DNA from: Shimia sp. R9_2
Lineage (GTDB): Bacteria; Pseudomonadota; Alphaproteobacteria; Rhodobacterales; Rhodobacteraceae
Direction: 5' to 3'
Assembly (NCBI RefSeq): GCF_017743735.1
Contig: NZ_JAGHRO010000002.1
Location: forward strand, 496,001-560,000
DNA: 64,000 nucleotides
The translations under genes and the position numbers were made by a program. A model generated the notes under the pieces. The model was not told the DNA's origin, did no database searches, and saw only the letters and a program-made list of their open reading frames with translations. Every line of letters begins with the position of its first letter. The first letter of the stretch is position 1. Shown here piece by piece: positions 43,810 to 53,366 of this stretch.

Positions 43810-45324
43810 ATGGTTGCGCGCGCATATACGGTGGCGTTTGAAGGGGTTGACGCCCATCAGGTCGAGGTGCAATGCGCCCTCACGCCGGGGCTTCCAGCCT
43901 TCTCAATTGTCGGGTTGCCGGACAAGGCGGTATCTGAAGCGCGAGACCGGGTCCGCTCTGCACTTGCCGCCATGGCAATTGCTTTGCCGTCAAAGCGCAT
44001 CACCATCAATCTTTCTCCCGCCGATCTACCCAAAGAAGGCAGCCATTTTGACCTGCCGATCGCGGTGGCATTACTTGCGGCGCTCGGGATCATCCCAGAA
44101 GACGCCTCCGAAAGCACTGTCAGCTTGGGAGAGCTGTCGCTGGACGGCTCGCTCGTCGGGGTCACAGGCGCGCTGCCGGCTGCGATGAGCGCCGCCGAGG
44201 ATGATCGCACCCTGCTCTGCCCAGCTGCTTCCAGCCCGGAAGCCGCTTGGGTTGCCGCGACGCAGGTCATTGGGGCCGCGACACTTGCAGATGTTGTGCG
44301 GCACTATAGCGGGCAGTCGCCGCTTCAGCCCTCAGAGCCTGGTGAAGTGCATGCCCCCCAAAGCTCCCTCGACCTTAGGGATGTCAAAGGGCAGGAACGC
44401 GCGAAACGCGCTTTGGAAATCGCAGCGGCGGGACGCCACCATCTCTTTATGGTGGGCGCGCCGGGGTCCGGAAAATCCATGCTGGCTGCGCGCTTGCCCA
44501 CGATTTTGCCTCCGCTCAGTCCGGCAGAGGCTTTGGAAACCTCGATGATTCATTCCATCGCGGGCCTGCTGGATCAGGGGGGCATTTCACGCAGCCGCCC
44601 GTTCCGCGAGCCGCATCACACTGCCTCCATGGCGGCCATTGTCGGCGGTGGGCGCCGCGCCAGCCCCGGAGAAATCTCGCTCGCCCACAATGGCGTTTTG
44701 TTCATGGATGAGATGCCGGAATTCTCCCGTGCCGTACTCGAAACCCTGCGCCAGCCGATAGAAACCGGGCAAGTCATGATCGCCCGCGCAAACGCTCATG
44801 TGACATACCCTTGCAAATTCATGCTGATTGCGGCGGCCAATCCTTGCCGCTGTGGTCATATGTTTGATCCTTCCCAAGCCTGCGCACGCGTGCCCGATTG
44901 CGGACAGGATTATCTGGGGCGTCTGTCCGGCCCGTTGCTGGACCGGTTGGATCTGAGGATCGAAGTGCCGCCTGTGGCTTACCGCGATCTTGACCTGCCC
45001 GCAGACGGCGACACCTCGCAAACTGTGGCCGCGCGTGTTGCACAAGCCAGAGAGCGACAAATTCATCGTTTTGGTGAGGATAGCACCATCCGTGCAAACG
45101 CCGATATTCACGGTCAACAGCTCGAAGAGATCGCCACTCTGGATGCGGAAGGGCGGCAATTGCTCTCTCAAGTGGCGGAGCGCTTTGGCCTTTCGGCCCG
45201 CGGCTACCATAGGGTCTTGCGGGTGGCGCGCACCATTGCCGATCTCGACAGCTGCGACACCATAAGGCGCCCGCACCTCGCAGAGGCTATAAGCTTCCGC
45301 CTGTCAACCGCGCCTGACAGCTGA
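43810..45324 (+). CDS. comM: ComM/YifB-family magnesium chelatase-like AAA+ ATPase
   Basis: DNA branch-migration helicase in natural transformation (ComM), 504 residues. It has an N-terminal Lon-protease-like domain (about 1-170), a Mg-chelatase AAA+ domain with Walker A GAPGSGKSMLA (about 220-227) and Walker B VLFMDEM, and a C-terminal zinc-like cysteine set (NPCRCGH, CARVPDCG). The ATG at 43810 gives the conserved MVARAYTVAFEG start. A CtrA-like site lies upstream, matching reported CtrA control of competence and gene-transfer genes in Rhodobacterales. Confidence 0.93.
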   Translation: MVARAYTVAFEGVDAHQVEVQCALTPGLPAFSIVGLPDKAVSEARDRVRSALAAMAIALPSKRITINLSPADLPKEGSHFDLPIAVALLAALGIIPEDASESTVSLGELSLDGSLVGVTGALPAAMSAAEDDRTLLCPAASSPEAAWVAATQVIGAATLADVVRHYSGQSPLQPSEPGEVHAPQSSLDLRDVKGQERAKRALEIAAAGRHHLFMVGAPGSGKSMLAARLPTILPPLSPAEALETSMIHSIAGLLDQGGISRSRPFREPHHTASMAAIVGGGRRASPGEISLAHNGVLFMDEMPEFSRAVLETLRQPIETGQVMIARANAHVTYPCKFMLIAAANPCRCGHMFDPSQACARVPDCGQDYLGRLSGPLLDRLDLRIEVPPVAYRDLDLPADGDTSQTVAARVAQARERQIHRFGEDSTIRANADIHGQQLEEIATLDAEGRQLLSQVAERFGLSARGYHRVLRVARTIADLDSCDTIRRPHLAEAISFRLSTAPDS

Positions 45325-45357
45325 TCAAAGAAACAAGGCCCAGCAGTCGCTGAGCCT
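45325..45357 (-). terminator. Minus-strand terminator after gshB
   Basis: AGGCTCAGC-GACT-GCTGGGCCT in minus orientation (one mismatch) followed by TGTTTCTTT. It lies between convergent comM and gshB. Confidence 0.5.
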
Positions 45358-45431
45358 CGCAAAGATCAAATTCTGTGGCTGAGCTGATACCTCTCCATCA
45401 AAGCCAAGAGAAGCGCGCCCATTCTGTGAGT

Positions 45432-46367
45432 CTAGGCCAATTTGCCTTCAATCGCTTCCCAGATCTTCTCGGCAATGTTCACCCCGTCAAAGCGCTCCAA
45501 CTCCTGAATACCCGTTGGCGAGGTGACGTTGATCTCTGTGAGGTAGTCCCCAATCACATCGATCCCGACAAAAATCTGCCCTTTTTCGCGCAGGAGTGGA
45601 CCAATCGCGGCGCAGATTTCCAAATCACGCTCAGTCAGACCAATCTTCTCTGGCCGCCCGCCCACATGCATATTGGAGCGGGTTTCCCCCGCAGCCGGCA
45701 CGCGGTTGATGGCACCGACAGGTTCCCCGTTCACAAGGATCACACGTTTGTCGCCATTGCTCACGTCAGGCAGGAACTTCTGAACGATCAGAGGTTCCCG
45801 ACTAAACCCGGTGAACAGCTCATGCAGCGACGTGAGATTGCGGTCGTTGGCGTCCAGGCGGAACACCCCTGCACCGCCATTGCCATAAAGCGGCTTCAGG
45901 ATCACATCGCCATGCTTGGCTTTGAATTCCTTAATGGTTTCCAGATCCCGAGCAATTGTCGTGGGGGGTGTCAGCACTGGGAAGTCCAGCACCAGCAGCT
46001 TCTCTGGATAGTTGCGCACCCAGAAGGGATCATTCACCACCAAAGCTTTGCCCGCCAGCCGATCCAGCAGATGGGTGCTGGTGATGTAATGCATGTCAAA
46101 CGGCGGATCCTGACGCAGCCAGACCACATCGAAATCTGCCAGATTTACGCGTTCAAACGGGCCGAGATCCACATGATTGCCCTCTTCGCGGCGCACCACC
46201 ATCGAATGTCCGCGCGCTGTAATTTCGCCTTCTTCATAGGCCAGATGATCAGGGGAGTAGTAAAACAGCTCATGACCGCGCGCCTGCGCTTCTTCAGCGA
46301 TACGGAAAGAGCTGTCCGCATTGATATCCACGCCGGTGATCGGATCCATCTGGAAGGCAATTTTCAT
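45432..46367 (-). CDS. gshB: Glutathione synthase
   Basis: ATP-grasp ligase of 311 residues joining gamma-glutamylcysteine and glycine. It starts MKIAFQMDPITGVDINADSS, the typical GshB N-terminus (ATG at 46367). ATP-grasp features are VILKPLYGNGGAGV (about 145) and D-V-I-G-D-Y-L-T-E-I-N-V-T-S-P (about 280). It is the third gene of rsmI-yraN-gshB on the minus strand. Confidence 0.95.
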   Translation of the reverse strand: MKIAFQMDPITGVDINADSSFRIAEEAQARGHELFYYSPDHLAYEEGEITARGHSMVVRREEGNHVDLGPFERVNLADFDVVWLRQDPPFDMHYITSTHLLDRLAGKALVVNDPFWVRNYPEKLLVLDFPVLTPPTTIARDLETIKEFKAKHGDVILKPLYGNGGAGVFRLDANDRNLTSLHELFTGFSREPLIVQKFLPDVSNGDKRVILVNGEPVGAINRVPAAGETRSNMHVGGRPEKIGLTERDLEICAAIGPLLREKGQIFVGIDVIGDYLTEINVTSPTGIQELERFDGVNIAEKIWEAIEGKLA

Positions 46368-46430
46368 GTCAAAGACCTCTTGATTTGCCCAAACTACATG
46401 GCCCATGCACCGGCGGCTTGCAATGGGGGC

Positions 46431-46808
46431 TCACATCTCCCACAGCGCATTTTCAAGGATGTGAACATCCCCCTGGCCATCCACGAGCGCAACGTCAAAG
46501 CGCATCTCGGTCAATAGGCCAGCCGGTTCTCTTCCCGCAAACTCTTCCGCCGCCGTCCTCAAGCGTCGAACTTGGGTTGGCAAAAGGCGCGCTGCCGCAG
46601 CATCAAACGAATGACTTTTCTTGACCTCCACAAAAACAAGCGCATCGCCGTCGCGAAAGATCAGGTCAATCTCGCCAGCTTTTCCCCGCCAGCGATGTTC
46701 CACTAAGGTCACTCCGAGCGAAAGATAATGGCGAGAGACCACGTCTTCTGCTGCTTGCCCCGCCAGATAGTTGCGGCGTCCGGCATCTTCTCTATGCCCA
46801 TCACTCAT
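46431..46808 (-). CDS. UPF0102 (YraN) putative endonuclease
   Basis: Protein of 125 residues with the YraN nuclease-like fold: a Holliday-junction-resolvase-type E-x-D...V-F-V-E-V-K motif (GEIDLIFRDGDALVFVEVK, about 45-63). I chose the ATG at 46808, which has AGGT five to six bases upstream; the ATG four codons earlier has none. Function not established. It sits between rsmI and gshB, as in many proteobacteria. Confidence 0.85.
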   Translation of the reverse strand: MSDGHREDAGRRNYLAGQAAEDVVSRHYLSLGVTLVEHRWRGKAGEIDLIFRDGDALVFVEVKKSHSFDAAAARLLPTQVRRLRTAAEEFAGREPAGLLTEMRFDVALVDGQGDVHILENALWEM

Positions 46809-46849
46809 ACCAAACCTCATGCGCCCAAACCGCTAGGTCACATCTATTT

Positions 46850-47710
46850 TTACTCAGCTTTCTGCAGCTTCAACGCCAATTGGTAAACTTTACGCCGATT
46901 GATGCCATAGGCTTTGGCGACTGTATCCGCCGCATCGCGCACAGACATGGCCTCAAGCGCATCTTTGAGCGCGCTTTCAACATCGTCCTCGCTGGCCGCT
47001 TCCCCACGTTGGCGATCAATCAAAACGACAATCTCGCCCTTGATCTGTCGCTCAGGCAAATCAGAGGACAAGTCTGACAGGCTGCCGCGCAGCACCTCTT
47101 CGAACTTTTTGGTCAACTCCCGCGCCACGGCCGCGGGCCGCGTCCCGCCCAAAACTTCGGCTGCATCGGCTACCATTGCAGCGACACGTTTGGGAGATTC
47201 GTAGAACACCAATGTGCCGGGCACCTCGCGCAGGGCCTCCAAGGCGGTCTGCCGCGCTTTCTTGGCGTTGGGCAAAAAACCGGCGAAGAAGAACGAATCT
47301 GTCGGCAACCCTGCGAGAGAGAGAGCTGTGATGATGGCGCTCGGTCCCGGCGCACTGGTCACCAGATGCCCGGCCTCGGCCGCCGCCACAGACAAGTGAT
47401 AGCCCGGATCGGCAATAAGCGGCGTACCCGCCTCGGAGGCATAAGCCACAGACCGGCCTGCCTCCAGATGCGCCAGAAGCTTGGCGCGTGCGCCCTCGCC
47501 CGAGTGATCGTGATAAGACAAAAGCGGACGCCCATTCAGCGCCACCCCGTGAATTTCCAAGAGCTTTTTCATCGACCTTGTGTCTTCTGCAGCGATCACA
47601 TCCGCAGAGGCCAGAATATCCAGCGCGCGCAGGGTGATGTCGCGTGCCGCCCCGATAGGTGTGGCGACAAAGTACAACCCCGGCTGCAATTTAACCGATT
47701 GAAATTTCAT
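46850..47710 (-). CDS. rsmI: 16S rRNA (cytidine-1402-2'-O)-methyltransferase RsmI
   Basis: Tetrapyrrole-methylase-fold rRNA methyltransferase of 286 residues. Typical segments are FVATPIGAARDITLRAL (about 14-30), AAEDTR, LSYHDHSGE and ASEAGTPLIADPG (family: S-D/E-A-G-T-P-x-I-x-D-P-G). It is divergent from the PBP activator gene across 87 bases, a conserved arrangement (yraL/yraM). Confidence 0.95.
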   Translation of the reverse strand: MKFQSVKLQPGLYFVATPIGAARDITLRALDILASADVIAAEDTRSMKKLLEIHGVALNGRPLLSYHDHSGEGARAKLLAHLEAGRSVAYASEAGTPLIADPGYHLSVAAAEAGHLVTSAPGPSAIITALSLAGLPTDSFFFAGFLPNAKKARQTALEALREVPGTLVFYESPKRVAAMVADAAEVLGGTRPAAVARELTKKFEEVLRGSLSDLSSDLPERQIKGEIVVLIDRQRGEAASEDDVESALKDALEAMSVRDAADTVAKAYGINRRKVYQLALKLQKAE

Positions 47711-47797
47711 GGGTAGACCCGCCTTTCCACTCGTTTATTATTCGCACCAACGCCGCCCGGGCGCAATCACGGGCGCGACCCCAACGGGAGTGGAGCT

Positions 47798-48976
47798 TTG
47801 CCGATTTTGTCTTTTCTTAAACCTGCCACGCGCTTTGTGAAAGGGGCCGCGCTCAGTGCAGCGGTTCTTGCTGTGGCAGCATGTGATCCATCCAGCCTGA
47901 ACACCGGCCAACGCATTTCGACCACGGCTCCGGTTCCGGTGGCTCTGCTCGTGCCTGCAGGGTCCAGCAACTCTGGCGATGCGCTTTTGGCACAAAGCCT
48001 TGAAAACGCAGCGAAGCTGGCAATCGCGGATTTGGAAGGCGTGCAAATCGACCTGCGTGTCTATCAGACTGCGGGTGATCCTGCCACTGCGCAGGCTTCC
48101 GCACTCAAAGCCGTCGACGAAGGTGCCAAAATTATTCTTGGCCCGGTCTTTGGTGAAGCCGCGAACGCCGCTGCGACCGCCGTTGCGTCACAGAACATCA
48201 ACGTTCTGTCGTTCTCCAACAACACCACCATCGCGGGTGGCAACCTCTTCGTGTTGGGCCCGACTTTTGACAACACCGCCAATCGCCTCGTGGCTTTCGC
48301 GCGCGCAAATGGCAAAGACGGCATCATGTCCGTCTATTCCCAAAACAGCGCGGGACAGCTTGGCAATACCGCCATCAGCAACGCCATCGCCGCACAGGGC
48401 GCGCGCTCTGCTGGTGCTGTTGGTTATGAGTTTTCTCAGGAAGGCGTGATCGCTGCTGTGAGCCAAATCAAACTCACTGCAGAGCAAAATCTGGCGGATG
48501 CGCTGTTTTTGACATCAAACACCTCCGGCGCCTTGCCTCTGCTCACACAGCTTTTGCCCGAATCCGGCTTGAGCTCAGAAACCACGCAATTCATCGGCCT
48601 CACCCGCTGGGACATCCCCGCGCAAACGCTTGAACTGCCGGGTGTGCAAGGCGGTTGGTTTGCCCTGCCCGATCCTGCTTTGACAGACCAGTTCCAGAGC
48701 CGTTATGCACAGGCCTATGGCGGGCTGCCCCATCCGATTGGCGGGCTTGCCTATGACGGCATCGCAGCCATTGGTGCGCTGGTCAAATCCGGCAATGCCA
48801 ATGCGCTAACCTCCTCAGCCCTTACGCAGGGCGCAGGCTTTCAAGGTGTGAACGGCATCTTCCGCCTGCGGACAGACGGAACAAACGAACGCGGGCTGGC
48901 AGTGGCCACAATCCGCGACAAAAAGGTGGTAATCATTGACCCTGCCCCAACAAGATTTGCAGGCGCTGGCCTCTGA
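47798..48976 (+). CDS. Penicillin-binding protein activator (LpoA-like) lipoprotein
   Basis: Outer-envelope lipoprotein of 392 residues that would activate a class A PBP. A signal peptide with lipobox V-A-A-C (Cys about 29) is followed by a type I periplasmic-binding-protein fold (about 45-385). The start is TTG at 47798 with GGAG at good spacing; no ATG or GTG fits the signal peptide. It overlaps the glnD start by 41 bases. The LpoA-like fold is clear; the N-terminal TPR domain of E. coli LpoA is absent. Confidence 0.85.
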   Translation: MPILSFLKPATRFVKGAALSAAVLAVAACDPSSLNTGQRISTTAPVPVALLVPAGSSNSGDALLAQSLENAAKLAIADLEGVQIDLRVYQTAGDPATAQASALKAVDEGAKIILGPVFGEAANAAATAVASQNINVLSFSNNTTIAGGNLFVLGPTFDNTANRLVAFARANGKDGIMSVYSQNSAGQLGNTAISNAIAAQGARSAGAVGYEFSQEGVIAAVSQIKLTAEQNLADALFLTSNTSGALPLLTQLLPESGLSSETTQFIGLTRWDIPAQTLELPGVQGGWFALPDPALTDQFQSRYAQAYGGLPHPIGGLAYDGIAAIGALVKSGNANALTSSALTQGAGFQGVNGIFRLRTDGTNERGLAVATIRDKKVVIIDPAPTRFAGAGL

Positions 48977-51746
48977 CGTCAGCGACATCTTTCCAGCTCC
49001 GCCAGAGGCGGGGCTGATCTGCGACGCAGATGAAATCTTCAATCGCTCCGAAGTTGCTGAGGCTCTTGCCGACATCCTGAAACAGGAAGGCAAGGAAACA
49101 GAGCTGCGCAAAGAGCTGGTGGGCCTTCTGATGGCCCGCCGCAAAGCTGCCATGGCACAGATCGCGACGGCTTTCCGTGCAAGTCCGCGCGCTGCGCGGG
49201 CGATGACCCGCTCCTACACTTGGCTCACAGATTGCCTTGTGGCAGCGGCCTTTCACGCGGCCACAAAACGCTTTCACCCCCTTGCCACCCCAACCGAAGC
49301 AGAGCGTATCGCGCTCTTTGCCGTGGGCGGCTATGGGCGCGGTGAAATGGCCCCCCAATCAGACGTCGATCTGCTGTTTTTGACGCCCTACAAGATCACG
49401 CCTTGGGCGGAGAGCGTGATCGAGTCGATGCTCTACATCCTATGGGATTTGCGCCTGAAAGTCGGCCACAGCTCCCGCACTGTGAAAGACTGTCTCCGCT
49501 TGGGACGTGAAGATTTCACAATCCGCACGGCGCTTTTGGAGAACCGCTTCCTGCGCGGCTACGAGCCGCTTTCACAAGAACTCAACACACGCCTTGAAGA
49601 GGAGCTCTTCAAAGGCACCGAACGAGAATTCATCGAAGCCAAGCTGGATGAACGGGATGCCCGCCATGTGAAGCAAGGCCAGCGCTATGTGGTGGAGCCC
49701 AACGTCAAAGAAGGCAAAGGCGGTCTGCGCGACCTGCAATCGCTGTTCTGGATCGTGAAATACGTCTACCGCATCACCGATGTCTCCGAACTCGTGGCCA
49801 AGGATGTTCTGCGCAAAGATGAGCTGAAGCGCTTTGTTGCCGCAGATGATTTCCTTTGGGCCGTGCGCGGGCATCTCCACCTTCTCGCAGGGCGCCCGGT
49901 GGAGCAACTCACCTTCGACATTCAGGTAGAGGTCGCGGAGTTCATGGGCTATCAGGACAAAGGTGGTCGACGAGCGGTTGAGCATTTCATGCAGGACTAT
50001 TTCCGCCACACCACTTCGGTCGGCGATCTCACCCGCATTCTGCTGACCAAACTGGAAGCGATTCACGCCAAGGGCGAACCGCTTCTGGAGCGCATTTTCC
50101 GCCGCCGCCCTCGCGTGAAGGCGGGGTATGTCGTGACCCACAACCGTCTGGATGTGCCTGATGAGAAAGCCTTTCTTGCAGATCCGCTGAATTTGCTGCG
50201 GATCTTTGAGGAAGGATTGCGGACCGGCATGTTGATCCATCCGGACGCGATGCGGCTGGTCACAGCCAATCTGCACCTGATTGATGATAAAGTCCGTTCA
50301 GACAAGGAAGCACAGCGAATTTTCCTCGGCCTGCTGCTCAAGCACGGCAATCCGGAGCGCGCGCTGCGCCGGATGAACGAGCTTGGCGTTCTGTCTGCTT
50401 TCATTCCGGAGTTCGAACCCATCGTAGCGATGATGCAGTTCAACATGTATCACTCCTATACCGTGGATGAGCACACCATTCAGGTGATCTCAAACTTCGC
50501 CGAGATCGAACGCGAAGAGCTGCAACAGGAGCTGCCGCTCAGCTCCGAAATCCTGAAAACCGGCATCAACCGCAAGGTTCTGATGGTCGCCATGCTGCTG
50601 CATGACATCGGCAAAGGCCGTGACATCGACCATTCAGTACTGGGTGCACAAATTGCGCGCAAAGTGGCTCCGGGGCTGGGCCTCAACAAGGCGGAAAGCG
50701 AAACCGTCGAATGGCTGGTGCGCTATCACCTGTTGATGTCGGATATGGCCCAAAAACGCGACATCGCCGATCCACGTACCGTTCGTGATTTTGCCAAGGC
50801 CGTGAAGACCGTCGACCGGCTGAACCTGCTGACTGTCCTGACGGTCTGTGACATCCGTGGTGTTGGCCCGGACACATGGAACAACTGGAAGGCGGTGCTG
50901 ATCCGCGCGCTTTATGGGCAGACCAAGCTTGTTCTTGAGGACGGCATGGAATCCATCACACGCGAAAACCGCGGCGCGCAAGCGAAGAAGCTGCTGCGGC
51001 AGGAGCTGGCGGATTGGCCATCCAAGGAGCTTAAGAAAGAAACCGGCCGTCACTACGAACCGTATTGGCAGGGCCTGCACATCACCGCGCATAAAGTCTT
51101 CGCAGAGCTGCTGCGCGACATTCCGGATGATGAAGTCCGCATAGACCTGCACCCTGATGAGGACCGCGACGCCACTCGCGTTTGCTTTGCCATGGCGGAT
51201 CACCCGGGGATTTTCTCCCGCATGTGTGGCGCACTGGCGCTTGTGGGCGCCAACATCGTGGATGCCCGCACCTTCACCTCTAAAGACGGCTACGCCACTG
51301 CTGCGTTCTGGATTCAGGACGCTGAAGACAAGCCCTACGAAGCAGGCCGTTTGCCACGTCTGCGGCAGATGATCGAAAAGACTCTGGCCGGTGAAGTGGT
51401 CACAACAGAAGCCATCAAATCGCGTGACGTCATCAAGAAACGCGAGCGCGCCTTCAACGTCCCAACAACAATTAACTTCGACAACGAAGGCTCTGAGATC
51501 TATACGATTATCGAGGTCGACACGCGCGACCGTGCTGGCCTTTTGTTTGATCTCACCCGCACCTTGGCCAACGCCAACGTCTACATTGCCTCAGCTGTCA
51601 TTGCGACCTATGGCGAGCAGGTCGTCGACACCTTCTATGTCAAAGACATGTTTGGTCTGAAGTTCCACACGGATGGCAAACAGAAGGGTCTTGAGAAGAA
51701 GTTGCGAGACGCCATCAAAAAAGGCGCTGAGAGGGCCAACGCATGA
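48936..51746 (+). CDS. glnD: [Protein-PII] uridylyltransferase/uridylyl-removing enzyme
   Basis: Glutamine sensor of 936 residues that adds or removes UMP on PII. Nucleotidyltransferase domain: G-G-Y-G-R-G-E...S-D-V-D (about 128-144). HD phosphohydrolase: L-L-H-D-I-G-K-G (about 552). Two C-terminal ACT domains cover about 740-935. The start is a TTG at 48936 with AAGGTGG upstream, 41 bases inside the lpoA-like gene. Overlap with murJ is 4 bases. Confidence 0.95.
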   Translation: MTLPQQDLQALASDVSDIFPAPPEAGLICDADEIFNRSEVAEALADILKQEGKETELRKELVGLLMARRKAAMAQIATAFRASPRAARAMTRSYTWLTDCLVAAAFHAATKRFHPLATPTEAERIALFAVGGYGRGEMAPQSDVDLLFLTPYKITPWAESVIESMLYILWDLRLKVGHSSRTVKDCLRLGREDFTIRTALLENRFLRGYEPLSQELNTRLEEELFKGTEREFIEAKLDERDARHVKQGQRYVVEPNVKEGKGGLRDLQSLFWIVKYVYRITDVSELVAKDVLRKDELKRFVAADDFLWAVRGHLHLLAGRPVEQLTFDIQVEVAEFMGYQDKGGRRAVEHFMQDYFRHTTSVGDLTRILLTKLEAIHAKGEPLLERIFRRRPRVKAGYVVTHNRLDVPDEKAFLADPLNLLRIFEEGLRTGMLIHPDAMRLVTANLHLIDDKVRSDKEAQRIFLGLLLKHGNPERALRRMNELGVLSAFIPEFEPIVAMMQFNMYHSYTVDEHTIQVISNFAEIEREELQQELPLSSEILKTGINRKVLMVAMLLHDIGKGRDIDHSVLGAQIARKVAPGLGLNKAESETVEWLVRYHLLMSDMAQKRDIADPRTVRDFAKAVKTVDRLNLLTVLTVCDIRGVGPDTWNNWKAVLIRALYGQTKLVLEDGMESITRENRGAQAKKLLRQELADWPSKELKKETGRHYEPYWQGLHITAHKVFAELLRDIPDDEVRIDLHPDEDRDATRVCFAMADHPGIFSRMCGALALVGANIVDARTFTSKDGYATAAFWIQDAEDKPYEAGRLPRLRQMIEKTLAGEVVTTEAIKSRDVIKKRERAFNVPTTINFDNEGSEIYTIIEVDTRDRAGLLFDLTRTLANANVYIASAVIATYGEQVVDTFYVKDMFGLKFHTDGKQKGLEKKLRDAIKKGAERANA

Positions 51747-53296
51747 AGCCGATCCGCCTCCTGCGCGGGTTTCTGACCGTCGGGTTCTGGACCTTGGCAA
51801 GCCGCATTTTGGGGTTTGCCCGTGAAATTCTCCTGCTCAGCTACATCGGCCCCGGTCCGGTGATGGACGCCTTTGTGGCAGCCTTTCGTCTGCCCAATAT
51901 GTTTCGCCGCTTCTTTGCCGAAGGCGCGTTCAACGCCGCGTTTGTGCCGATGTTCTCCAAGCGCTACGAAGGCGGCGAGGATCCCGAAGGTTTTGCCAGC
52001 GACGCGCTGAGCCTGCTGAGCACGGCTGTCCTCACTCTGACGGCCACAGCCATGATTTTCATGCCCGCAATGGTATGGCTGACCGCCGATGGGTTTTCTG
52101 GCGATGAGCGTTTTGACCTCACCGTGGGCTACGGTCGCATCGTCTTTCCTTACATTGTGTGCCTGTCGCTTGCCGCTTTGTTTTCCGGCGTTCTGAACGC
52201 CTCAGGCCGCTTTGCCGCCGCCGCGGCTGCGCCTGCGCTGCTCAACATAGTGATGATCCCGGCGCTTGTGATCGGGCATTGGGTCGGCGGTCCGGTGATC
52301 AACTGGCTGATCTGGTCGATCCCGGCTGGCGGTATTTTGCAGCTGGGCTTGGTCTGGATCGCCTCTCGCAAGGCTGGCTTCAACATTCGCCTCAAACTTC
52401 CGCGCTACACACCGGAGATGTCGGAAATGGTGCGGGTGGCAGTCCCCGCCGCCTTGGCCAGCGGAGTGGTTCAAATCAATCTTCTGGTGGGACAGCGCGT
52501 TGCGTCTGATTTCACCGGTTCGGTGGGCTGGCTCTATGCCGCAGATCGGCTTTATCAGCTCCCTCTTGGCGTGATCGGCATTGCGGTGGGCATCGTCTTG
52601 TTGCCCGACCTATCCCGCCGCCTGAAAGCCAACGATTCCGATGGCGCCCGCAACGCGTTTTCCCGCGCAGGCGAATTCTCCATGTTCCTGACAATCCCTT
52701 GCGCGGTGGCGTTTCTGGTGGTGCCACTGCCGCTGGTGTCGGTCCTTTTTGAACGCGGGGCGACAAGCGCGGACGACAGCGCAGCCATCGCAACCGCTCT
52801 TGCCATCTACGCCGTTGGTCTTCCCGCTTTTGTTCTGCAAAAGCTTCTGCAGCCCCTGTTTTTTGCCCGTGAAGACACCAAGCGCCCCTTCCACTATGCG
52901 GTTTGGGCCATGGTCATCAACGCGGGCATCGCAATCGGTTTGGCGCCCTACCTGCAGTGGCTCGCACCCGCGATTGCAACCACGGTCGCCTCATGGATCA
53001 TGGTTCTGCAACTGGCCCTGGGCGCGCGCAGCTTTGGCGGCGTGGCACGCTTTGACACCCGCCTAAGGCGGCGGCTCTGGCGCATATGCGCTGCATCTGC
53101 TGCTATGGGCGGCGCCCTCTGGTGGCTGGCTGTTGTGCTCTCGCCTTGGCTTGGCACCGCTGGCTGGCGCTATCTTGCGCTATTGACCCTGATCCTGCTC
53201 GGATCTCTGGTCTATTTCCTGATCGGCCGTGTGATTGGAGCCTTCGATCTCAAGGATCTGCGAAATGCTTCCCGCCGCAACAGGCATCAAAACTAA
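51743..53296 (+). CDS. murJ: Lipid II flippase MurJ
   Basis: MATE-like flippase of 517 residues with about 14 membrane helices. The N-terminus (FLTVGFWTLASRILGFAREILL) and R-L-P-N-M-F-R-R motif (about 49-56) are characteristic of MviN/MurJ. It overlaps glnD (ATGA), the order glnD-mviN being common in alphaproteobacteria. It supplies lipid II for the rod and division machineries. Confidence 0.96.
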   Translation: MKPIRLLRGFLTVGFWTLASRILGFAREILLLSYIGPGPVMDAFVAAFRLPNMFRRFFAEGAFNAAFVPMFSKRYEGGEDPEGFASDALSLLSTAVLTLTATAMIFMPAMVWLTADGFSGDERFDLTVGYGRIVFPYIVCLSLAALFSGVLNASGRFAAAAAAPALLNIVMIPALVIGHWVGGPVINWLIWSIPAGGILQLGLVWIASRKAGFNIRLKLPRYTPEMSEMVRVAVPAALASGVVQINLLVGQRVASDFTGSVGWLYAADRLYQLPLGVIGIAVGIVLLPDLSRRLKANDSDGARNAFSRAGEFSMFLTIPCAVAFLVVPLPLVSVLFERGATSADDSAAIATALAIYAVGLPAFVLQKLLQPLFFAREDTKRPFHYAVWAMVINAGIAIGLAPYLQWLAPAIATTVASWIMVLQLALGARSFGGVARFDTRLRRRLWRICAASAAMGGALWWLAVVLSPWLGTAGWRYLALLTLILLGSLVYFLIGRVIGAFDLKDLRNASRRNRHQN

Positions 53297-53299
53297 CGA

Positions 53300-53314
53300 T
53301 TAACGGTTGCTTAA
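53300..53314 (+). promoter_or_regulatory. Perfect CtrA-like box upstream of the HdeD-like gene
   Basis: TTAA-CGGTTGC-TTAA matches the CtrA consensus exactly (TTAA-N7-TTAA), 53 bases before the ATG. It lies just past the murJ stop. Confidence 0.55.
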
Positions 53315-53366
53315 ACCGCACCACTCGCCTTTAGATCGCTCCATTGATTAATTTATGGAGAGCGAA

